A stretch of DNA of 5,398 nucleotides from Acidobacteriaceae bacterium (lineage in GTDB: Bacteria > Acidobacteriota > Terriglobia > Terriglobales > Acidobacteriaceae), in contig PLBX01000032.1 in assembly GCA_003135495.1 (NCBI GenBank), positions 411 through 5,808 on the forward strand. The letters are read 5' to 3'. The translations under genes and the position numbers were made by a program. This document shows positions 1-4,783 of this stretch, in pieces (the first letter of the stretch is position 1; every line of letters begins with the position of its first letter). The notes beneath the pieces were generated by a model. It worked only from the letters and a program-made list of their open reading frames with translations. It did no database searches and had not been told where the DNA came from.

Positions 1-411
1 CCTTATCAGCAGTTCTATCCAGAGAAGGCGACAATCATTCAAGTGGACATTCGCGGGGAACAGATCGGCCGCCGAACCAAGGTCGATTTAGGATTGGTCG
101 GTGACGTGAAAACGACCCTGCGAGCCCTTCTGCCCAATCTCACGGAAAAGACGGATGACGGGCACCTTTCCGCCTCGATTCAGCACTACCAGAAAGCCCG
201 CACGGCACTGGACGACCTTGCAGTCGGCGAAACCGGCCAGAAATCTATTCATCCGCAGTACGTCGCAAAGGTAATCAACGAACTCGCGGGGAAGGACGCG
301 ATCTTCACCTGCGACGTGGGCACGCCCACGATTTGGGCGGCGCGCTATCTTACGATGAACGGTGAACGTCGGTTGTTGGGGTCATTTTCCCACGGGTCAA
401 TGGCCAGCGCG
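1..411 (+). pseudogene. poxB: PoxB-type pyruvate:quinone oxidoreductase, middle fragment (edge-truncated, broken by a rearrangement)
   Basis: Frame 1 is open from the first base ([16 protein letters not shown]...). It follows the order and spacing of E. coli PoxB through the end of the central domain and into the C-terminal thiamine-diphosphate domain: [16 protein letters not shown], then [30 protein letters not shown] and [15 protein letters not shown]. The family enzyme is a membrane-associated flavoprotein that oxidatively decarboxylates pyruvate to acetate and CO2, passing electrons to quinone; ThDP and FAD are cofactors. Homology ends abruptly at codon 409-411. The frame runs on to a TGA-free junk tail ending at 462. 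The expected next residues (LPQAIGAQ...) lie on the opposite strand at 412-602, and the last ~170 residues of the family are absent from the window. The 5' part lies outside the window. The gene cannot make a working enzyme here. Family assignment is secure; PoxB against a close ThDP-oxidase paralogue is slightly less so. Confidence 0.88.
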
Positions 412-602
412 CGCCGGCCGCTTTCATTTCGAGTTCCACGAAGGCCAGAGCACTGTTGTTAAAGACGATCAGCTTCACCGGCAAGTCAAGCTGCCGGAGC
501 GACAGCAAGTCACCCATGAGCATCGCGAGTCCGCCGTCTCCAGACAAGGTGATGACCTGGCGATCGTGGGTAAACAAGTTGTGCTCCAATCGCCTGCGGC
601 AG
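412..602 (-). pseudogene. poxB: Inverted internal poxB segment carrying the ThDP-binding motif
   Basis: Read on the - strand from 602, the sequence gives [12 protein letters not shown] in one frame. After one surplus base near 566 it gives [19 protein letters not shown], then [20 protein letters not shown] and KAAG, ending near 412. This matches the E. coli PoxB segment from MPQALGAQ to EMKAGG. It includes the GDG...NN motif that holds Mg2+ and thiamine diphosphate. It is exactly the piece that should follow codon 409-411 on the + strand, so about 190 bp has been flipped in place. Beyond 603 the expected upstream residues do not continue, because that side belongs to a different gene. Breakpoints are good to a few bases, since they are set by protein homology. 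The surplus base would frameshift the segment even if it were restored to its original orientation. Confidence 0.85.
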
Positions 603-1250
603 CGAATCCCACTCTCTCCGCCACGCAGTCTGAGAACAGCAAGGCGAAGCTCGGATCGTATGACACCGCCGTAAAGCGTGCAATGGTGGTGACGGAACTC
701 ACACGCCATCATTTGCTCGACCGTTTTATTGCGGAGCACTGGCCGCACGGCGCTACGCCCGAAGGACAGAAGAAGCTTGCATGGCTCAACAAGATTTACG
801 AGCGGTACCAAATCTATCGGCATTGCGACAGGGGAGACTGCAACTGAAAACGACGAGTCTCCACAAGGAACTCCTTTCGCTTACGAAGAACATTTGCGTG
901 ATTATCTAGCGCAGCATTTGGAATTGCTGGAAAAGGAGCTGAAGCCTTGGCGTGTTGGAGAGGAAGATACTGTCGAGTTTCCCGTTGGCGGTCGCCGTGT
1001 TGACATTCTGGCAAAAGACAAAGCGGGACTGCCTGTCGTAGTCGAGTTGAAGGTTAGTCGCGGGCACGAGCGCACAATCGGGCAGGCACTTTACTACAGA
1101 GCGAAAATCAAGGAGATGTCCAAAGTCGAGAGGGTGCGGATTTTCATCGTTGCTCTGGAGTTGAGCCCCGAACTTCGGGCAGCCGCAAAAGAACTACCCG
1201 ACGTGTTGCTGTTCGAATACAGCCTCTCGATGACTGTGCGATCAGTGTGA
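603..1250 (+). CDS. DUF91 / NucS-like PD-(D/E)XK endonuclease, start codon lost and one frameshift
   Basis: The C-terminal part (frame 3, to the stop at 1250) has the NucS nuclease core. VDIL carries Asp at 1002-1004. VELK carries Glu at 1044-1046 and Lys at 1050-1052. These are followed by GQALYY. The D-x13-E-x-K-x10-Q-x3-Y spacing matches the active site described for archaeal NucS, so the metal-dependent DNA-cleaving core looks intact. The N-terminal part lies in frame 2 from about 644 ([13 protein letters not shown], then [17 protein letters not shown] and [12 protein letters not shown]). It does not resemble the classical NucS DNA-binding domain and is probably a helical accessory domain. 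Removing one base near 815-830 joins the two frames into about 200 residues. No ATG, GTG or TTG precedes the homology in frame 2; the first in-frame ATG is 682. The 5' end abuts the poxB breakpoint at 603. It may be a pseudogene, or intact if the frameshift is a sequencing error. Substrate and role are unknown; mismatch repair or defence are only possibilities. Confidence 0.72.
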
Positions 1251-1423
1251 GTGGCTCGATTCGAGGAAAGGTAAGTTAGTTCCTGGCGGACTCTTTGACC
1301 GATGCCAAAGCCGTGTTGAGAAATTTCATTCCTTTGACCTCGCGAAAGGACGCCGTATCCCTACATCATATTCTGATTACCAAAAATAGAAGGGAAAAGT
1401 TAGCCTATTTCGTTTTATAGAGT

Positions 1424-1762
1424 ATGGTGGAGCAGTTGCGACGGATAATCCGATTACTCAAACGTGCCATGCGAATCCAACGGCGCTTGACCCTTGAGGA
1501 GTTTTATCTGCTGCTCCAATTGTCGGAAGCAATCCTTGATCACGGGCGAATGCTGCAGTCGTACTATGCACGCCCACTGGAGTATGTGATGGTGGAGATT
1601 GCAGAATTGGCTTTCCGTTTGAGGGAAACGCCCCAGACCATTGAAGACGCGCTCCTGCTGCTAAAAGACATGGGCTGTGCTGATCCCTATGATCGGCACG
1701 GACGCTGGATATTGCATCCGGGGGAGACTTGTGACGGCCACGAGAAGGGTGAAGCTGCTTGA
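1424..1762 (+). CDS. Hypothetical 112-aa protein, possibly winged-helix-like
   Basis: I do not recognise this protein. It starts at ATG 1424 with no convincing Shine-Dalgarno sequence and stops at TGA 1760-1762. The first 20 residues are strongly basic (MVEQLRRIIRLLKRAMRIQR). A leucine-rich helical middle follows (LTLEEFYLLLQLSEAILDHG). The stretch from about residue 58 to 97 (EIAELAFRL, RETPQTIEDALLLLKDMGC, then DRHGRWIL) has the helix-turn-helix-then-hairpin rhythm of a small winged helix. That suggests nucleic-acid or DNA-protein binding, but it is pattern reading only. There is no signal peptide, membrane segment or metal-binding cluster. It stands alone, with 173 nt upstream and 253 nt downstream without a gene. 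No other frame here shows recognisable homology, and the overlapping - strand frames look like shadows. Confidence 0.55.
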   Translation: MVEQLRRIIRLLKRAMRIQRRLTLEEFYLLLQLSEAILDHGRMLQSYYARPLEYVMVEIAELAFRLRETPQTIEDALLLLKDMGCADPYDRHGRWILHPGETCDGHEKGEAA

Positions 1763-1855
1763 GCGCGATTGGAAGTGATTGCAATGGTTTGAAATATTCG
1801 TATCAATCACGACTAACACCATTATGGTGGCTGCAGCGCACAACGACACCCGGCT

Positions 1856-1891
1856 GATTTTGCACCATCGCGCAAAAATCAATATTTTTTT
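1856..1891 (+). terminator. Weak terminator-like hairpin with T-run
   Basis: GATTTTGC (1856-1863) can pair with GCAAAAATC (1872-1880, one unpaired A) around an 8-nt loop, followed by AATA and seven T (1885-1891). It lies about 94 nt after the stop of the 112-aa orphan gene and before the 62-aa orphan gene. The stem is AT-rich and weak, so this is only a candidate intrinsic terminator. Confidence 0.3.
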
Positions 1892-2015
1892 CTGAGACGA
1901 ACTCTGTTGCTGGTCATCGGGTTTAGCCATTGCGGTATGCCTCAAGCCATTCGGACAAAAATCAAAGTAGCATAATCGCATGGCGAACACAAAGCGAAAC
2001 TTCTAACTTGCTACG

Positions 2016-2204
2016 ATGGACGAAGGTCGTAAACGGGTGATTGGCAGCGTGGCTGCAATATTGGCCAGCCTACACATTCAAAGTGCGGATGATTTATTCG
2101 GTACACCGCAGGGCTCGCCGCGCACGGATAAGCTGATCTCGGCGTCGGTGCAATGGGCTGTCCAGATTATGAAGAAGATTGATACTGTGCTGGCGAAAGA
2201 TTAA
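2016..2204 (+). CDS. Small hypothetical protein, 62 aa
   Basis: ATG 2016 to TAA 2202-2204. The product is small, soluble and mostly helical: MDEGRKRVIGSVAAILASL, then a DDLFGTPQGSPRTDKL turn region, then a second helix (SASVQWAVQIMKKIDTVL). It has no cysteine, no signal peptide and no long hydrophobic stretch. The conserved-looking GSPRTDKLI core and charged start resemble short orphan proteins I associate with Acidobacteriota. That is recollection, not a search result. No clear ribosome binding site precedes the ATG. A -10-like CATAAT at 1971-1976 sits upstream without a good -35. Function is unknown. Confidence 0.6.
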   Translation: MDEGRKRVIGSVAAILASLHIQSADDLFGTPQGSPRTDKLISASVQWAVQIMKKIDTVLAKD

Positions 2205-2282
2205 CGTACGTCCTGGCGCTGATTGACCGAAATGCCGCTGCTATGGCCCATTCGTGCGATTCCTTCTGTTGCTAGACCCTGT

Positions 2283-2288
2283 TATAAA
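2283..2288 (+). promoter_or_regulatory. Possible -10 element (TATAAA) before the small membrane-protein gene
   Basis: TATAAA lies 40 nt before ATG 2329 and differs from the sigma-70 -10 consensus by one base. The hexamer 17 nt further upstream (TTCCTT, 2260-2265) is a poor -35. Position fits transcription of the 50-aa membrane protein gene, but the evidence is weak. Confidence 0.25.
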
Positions 2289-2328
2289 GTGGTTCTCGCC
2301 GAACCCCGTAGTTCAATGGAGAATCAAA

Positions 2329-2481
2329 ATGCCGACGCCCAGCCCGCAGGAGGCCAGAAATGTCGGTCCCTTGGAAACTCGAACCATAGCCCGCCCCTCA
2401 TTCACCGTTAGCGTTTCGCTCGCAATGATGTCCCTAATGCTGGCGGGAACAATCTATGTTTTTGTGACCTATCTGCATTAG
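2329..2481 (+). CDS. Small single-pass membrane protein, 50 aa
   Basis: The start ATG 2329 is chosen because a GGAG sits 7 nt upstream (2318-2321). The frame is open further upstream to ATG 2254, but that extension lacks such a site. The product begins with a short polar N-terminus (MPTPSPQEARNVGPLETRT). Near its C-terminus is one hydrophobic segment (about residues 29-48, SVSLAMMSLMLAGTIYVFVT), and it ends in LH at TAG 2479-2481. It is therefore probably an inner-membrane protein with a 25-residue soluble tail. It has no cysteine or lipobox. A terminator hairpin begins 18 nt after the stop, suggesting a monocistronic unit. I recognise no family. Membrane micro-proteins of this kind often regulate or stabilise larger membrane complexes, but nothing here names a partner. 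Confidence 0.6.
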   Translation: MPTPSPQEARNVGPLETRTIARPSFTVSVSLAMMSLMLAGTIYVFVTYLH

Positions 2482-2498
2482 GCCTCTAGAGAAAGAAC

Positions 2499-2540
2499 CT
2501 TACCCCATCGGTGGCGTTGGCAACCGGTAAGCATTTTTTT
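2499..2540 (+). terminator. Rho-independent terminator after the small membrane-protein gene
   Basis: CTTACC (2499-2504) pairs perfectly with GGTAAG (2526-2531). An inner GGT/ACC pairing (2510-2512 with 2523-2525) strengthens the hairpin. After GCA comes a run of seven T (2534-2540). It starts 18 nt after the TAG of the 50-aa membrane-protein gene, the expected place for its transcript end. Confidence 0.6.
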
Positions 2541-2579
2541 ATTCTTCTACCGCGTGGATGGTTGGTAGCCAGCCAATCA

Positions 2580-2618
2580 GTGGGCGGGACGTACCTTGAG
2601 GAAGGGGTCCCGCCGCAC
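2580..2618 (+). promoter_or_regulatory. Strong GC-rich hairpin upstream of the 50-aa helical protein gene
   Basis: GGCGGGAC (2583-2590) pairs perfectly with GTCCCGCC (2607-2614). Outside it GTG (2580-2582) pairs with CAC (2616-2618) across one bulged G. Inside it CCTT (2594-2597) pairs with AAGG (2602-2605) around the loop GAGG. The element ends 32 nt before ATG 2651 and has no T-run, so it is not a standard terminator. It could be a 5'-UTR structure, a protein-binding site or a processing signal. Which strand is transcribed through it is not known. Confidence 0.45.
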
Positions 2619-2650
2619 GCGCCTTCACAGTAATTAAATCGAGAACGGCA

Positions 2651-2803
2651 ATGACGCCGGAAGAAAAGAAAACTTTGACTGAGATGTGCGAGCGTATTCA
2701 AGAAGAACAGGAACCTATTGAGTTCCAGCGTTTAGTGGTGGAGATGCTGGATTTGCTCGAACAGGTCGCCCCTAAAAGGAAGGCTGTCTCTAGAGCGAAC
2801 TAA
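2651..2803 (+). CDS. Small acidic helical protein, 50 aa
   Basis: ATG 2651 to TAA 2801-2803. The protein is highly charged and almost certainly helical: MTPEEKKTLTEMCERIQEEQ, then an EPIEFQRLVVEMLDLLEQV helix, then a basic tail (PKRKAVSRAN). The heptad-like leucine and valine spacing in residues 24-40 allows a helix-helix or coiled-coil contact. It closely recalls the short proteins beginning M-x-P-E-E-(K/R) with an IQEEKDP-like middle and an LxxLLE-like end that are frequent orphans in Acidobacteriota. This is from memory, unsearched. A weak GAGA lies upstream of the start. The receiver-like gene follows 9 nt after the stop, so the two are probably co-transcribed, and the protein may work with it. 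Function is unknown. Confidence 0.62.
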   Translation: MTPEEKKTLTEMCERIQEEQEPIEFQRLVVEMLDLLEQVAPKRKAVSRAN

Positions 2804-2812
2804 AACACCTTT

Positions 2813-3046
2813 ATGGATAGGGACCGGGTGCTGTCCTTCAGCAGCGACCAAAAATCTTTAGCCGAACGGGAAGTGGCGCTCTGCAACAATGGATTCTTCG
2901 TGGTCTCCGTAGCGAGCGAGGCGCAGGCGCGGTTTGAAATTGTGATGGGTCTGTGCGGAGCGTTCTTGATCTGCCATCGAATCGACCCTCTGGTTACGCA
3001 GGAACTAGCAACTCTATTCAAGCAAAATTGTCCTCATGTCTTATAG
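2813..3046 (+). CDS. Degenerate receiver-domain (pseudo-receiver) protein, probably frameshifted at its 3' end
   Basis: The 77-residue frame from ATG 2813 follows the first half of a CheY-like fold. Strand 1 is RVLSFSSD (residues 5-12), followed by helix SLAEREVALCNNG, strand FFVVSVAS, helix EAQARFEIVM, strand 3 GAFLICHRI and helix TQELATLFKQNCP. In true receivers strand 3 ends with the phosphorylated Asp. Here the strand reads LICHRI, with Cys near that place, so classical phosphorylation is unlikely. The frame stops at TAG 3044-3046, at what should be strand 4. In frame 1 the next bases read LIVFIMDRTPLQLVQ and then NVKVRSGSRPTAI, which would complete the fold, so a one-base loss near 3038-3042 is likely. 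The gene follows the 50-aa helical protein gene by 9 nt. No output domain is visible. It is probably a signalling or scaffold relic. Confidence 0.55.
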   Translation: MDRDRVLSFSSDQKSLAEREVALCNNGFFVVSVASEAQARFEIVMGLCGAFLICHRIDPLVTQELATLFKQNCPHVL

Positions 3047-3100
3047 TTTTCATCATGGATAGAACGCCGCTTCAGTTAGTCCAGACAATTTTCTTGCCGA

Positions 3101-3391
3101 ATGTCAAAGTCCGCTCAGGAAGCCGGCCTACCGCGATTAGTAATGGGAAGTCTCCTGTCCTTGTGTCGTCGGAATTTGGTAGTCGCATGCGAAGAATATA
3201 AGCAAGAATGCGAAAGAAATCGCCCCGACCACTGGTTTCTTGCCGGGCATTTCCGGAGAATGGTTCGATCTCTGACTGCCCGACGGGCACGCAGTCTTTT
3301 GCTTTGGCATGGAGACGCTGATCTTCTCCGCGAGAGTTTGGAAGCCGTCCAACAGACCGCTGCTGTGATTCTCGGGGGCATTACCCCATAA
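3101..3391 (+). CDS. Hypothetical 96-aa protein
   Basis: I do not recognise this protein. It runs from ATG 3101 (or, more cautiously, ATG 3143, giving 82 aa) to TAA 3389-3391. No clear ribosome binding site precedes either start. The first 14 codons overlap the possible frameshifted continuation of the receiver-like gene, which favours the later start. The product is Arg-rich and helical: LCRRNLVVACEEYKQECERN, then DHWFLAGHFRRMVRSLTARR, then LLRESLEAVQQTAAVIL. It has two cysteines and no membrane segment. Three shorter - strand frames overlap it, but none shows homology. In particular none supplies a STAS domain for the neighbouring permease. Its stop lies 3 nt from the permease stop on the other strand, with no terminator between them. 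Moderate support only. Confidence 0.45.
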   Translation: MSKSAQEAGLPRLVMGSLLSLCRRNLVVACEEYKQECERNRPDHWFLAGHFRRMVRSLTARRARSLLLWHGDADLLRESLEAVQQTAAVILGGITP

Positions 3392-3394
3392 GCG

Positions 3395-4675
3395 CTAACT
3401 TAAGGATTGTGGGGGGGTGCGCGGAGCGGCTTTGGTCAGAATCGCTGGCTTTTGTCTGATGTAAAGAAACATCCCGATAAGCATGCCAACGGCAATGGCT
3501 ATGGGGAGGTCGGTGACGATCGTCAAAAGAGAGGTTGCGACCCACGCGGCTGCTTCAATGCGCGGAACCTGTATCAACCGGAGTACTTCCTTCCAATTCG
3601 TCATGCTGAAGACGCTTGGCAGAATCAGCACCGATATCACCGGCATCGGAATGAACCGAAAGAGAGGGGCCATAAGAAGCAGAAACACAACGAGGAAGAC
3701 CGCTTGCAGGATGCCTGCAATGGGAGTTTGCGCTCCGAGGCGCGCGTTGTCGAACGTGTGGGAGGAGACTCCAGAAGTAGGTAGCCCCCCGGCGAAAGCA
3801 CAAGCTACATTTACGCCCCCTTGCACAAAGAGCTCACCATTTGAATTAAAGCGTTCGCCAGTGAGTTTGGCTGCGAGTCCCATAGCCTGGTATGACTCAG
3901 TGGCGACAAGAACTGCTATCGCGAACCCCTGGGCAAGAATGCTGCCGAGCAGATCGAGCCTGAAGGCTCCAGCCAGATGCATGCGGAATGACATTAAGTC
4001 TGATCCGAAGAGCGATTCGATAGTGTGCACGGGGAAATGTCCGAACTTCACCAACAAAGCACCAGTGGTAATCGCGACAAGGCCGGTTGGAATGTATCTG
4101 GCCCTTCGGCAGGCCGTTATCAGGATCAGGGTGGAAAAGACCAAGATGATTGCGTGCGGCTCGATCTGCCCCGGATATCGTATAAGCGTTAGCGCTGCCC
4201 GGGGAACTGGATCGGCGACGATTTGCGAACCGATGCCAAGAAGCGCGGGGACTTGCTGGCTAACGACAAGGACTGCGATGCCCGTCGAGAAACCGACGAC
4301 GACAGGACGCGGAAGCATTCGGATGCCTGCTCCAAGGCCGATGGCCCCAAAAAACACCAAGAGAACACCCGCTGACAATGTGGATAGAGACAGAGCGAGG
4401 ATTCCTTCCCGAGCAACGATGCTCGACGCAACAGCGACGAAGACAACGTTCGGCGCGGTGACGCGAATCTTGGAATCACCAAACACTGAGGCTAGAAGCC
4501 CAGCGATGGCCGCGCACAAAACTCCGTAAATCGGAGGTACTCCGGTAGCAACTGCGATGGCGATGGCGAGAGGAAAGGTCTGCAAGGTGAGCACCAGGGC
4601 CGCGAACGCGTCTGAGCGGAAGCGAAAACGGTCGTAGTAGCTAAGGCAGACCACCGACTTGGGCAGCCATGTCAT
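3395..4675 (-). CDS. SulP-family anion permease without a STAS domain
   Basis: This 426-residue inner-membrane protein of the SulP/SLC26 family carries anions such as sulfate or bicarbonate; the substrate here is unknown. The N-terminus LPKSVVCLSYYDRFRFRSD is the usual entry motif. Hydrophobic segments lie at about 22-45, 48-66, 72-88, 92-116, 123-148, 172-188, 195-211, 243-262, 284-298, 318-336, 343-357 and 374-405. Family landmarks are LPRPVVVGFSTGIAVLV (121-137), TESYQAMG with LTGERFNSNGELFVQG (259-286), and GGLPTSGVSSHTFDNARLGA (296-315). Two oddities stand out. The third membrane segment has RVTAPNVVF where the family usually has a GPT-like triplet. The protein ends at residue 426, after the membrane domain, whereas typical members carry a further ~120-residue cytoplasmic STAS domain. 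No STAS sequence lies downstream in any frame. ATG 4675 fits the family start, with a weak GAGCGG upstream. It follows the hydrogenase gene by 108 nt. Confidence 0.9.
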   Translation of the reverse strand: MTWLPKSVVCLSYYDRFRFRSDAFAALVLTLQTFPLAIAIAVATGVPPIYGVLCAAIAGLLASVFGDSKIRVTAPNVVFVAVASSIVAREGILALSLSTLSAGVLLVFFGAIGLGAGIRMLPRPVVVGFSTGIAVLVVSQQVPALLGIGSQIVADPVPRAALTLIRYPGQIEPHAIILVFSTLILITACRRARYIPTGLVAITTGALLVKFGHFPVHTIESLFGSDLMSFRMHLAGAFRLDLLGSILAQGFAIAVLVATESYQAMGLAAKLTGERFNSNGELFVQGGVNVACAFAGGLPTSGVSSHTFDNARLGAQTPIAGILQAVFLVVFLLLMAPLFRFIPMPVISVLILPSVFSMTNWKEVLRLIQVPRIEAAAWVATSLLTIVTDLPIAIAVGMLIGMFLYIRQKPAILTKAAPRTPPQSLS

Positions 4676-4700
4676 ATTTCGAACCGCTCAGTTTGGGTGT

Positions 4701-4715
4701 CCTGAGCACCTCAGG
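4701..4715. other. Perfect inverted repeat in the hydrogenase-permease gap
   Basis: CCTGAG (4701-4706) and CTCAGG (4710-4715) are perfect complements around CAC. The site lies 26-40 nt before the permease start, between it and the hydrogenase subunit gene. There is no T-run on the transcribed (-) strand, so it is not an evident terminator. It may be an operator, an mRNA hairpin affecting permease translation, or chance. Confidence 0.3.
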
Positions 4716-4783
4716 TTCCCCCGCTTCGCTCACCTCGAGACTCTGTGAACCCCTTAACCAGGCCAAAGGTCCGATATTGCGTG

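Noticed and set aside
362..847. 161-aa + strand open frame across the poxB-nuclease junction
   Set aside because: Its first 80 residues are the antisense of the inverted poxB segment. Only the part after about 644 shows protein-like homology, so the frame is a chimera of shadow and nuclease N-terminus.
1334..1362. TTGACC as a -35 element for the 112-aa orphan gene
   Set aside because: No acceptable -10 hexamer occurs at 16-18 nt spacing.
1661..1990. 109-aa - strand open frame overlapping the 112-aa orphan gene and the following gap
   Set aside because: It has no recognisable domain and overlaps a more plausible + strand gene and dyad sequences. It looks like a chance frame.
2223..2411. 62-aa + strand open frame overlapping the small membrane protein
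   Set aside because: It has low-complexity polar composition, no ribosome site and overlaps a frame with a good ribosome site and membrane segment.
3411..3417. G7 run near the permease 3' end as a slippage site that could restore a STAS domain
   Set aside because: None of the - strand frames downstream (3101-3394) encode STAS-like sequence, so a frameshift there would not recover the domain.
3483..4529. 348-aa + strand open frame inside the permease region
   Set aside because: It is rich in Arg, Thr and Met without domains and is exactly antisense to a clear SulP membrane protein.
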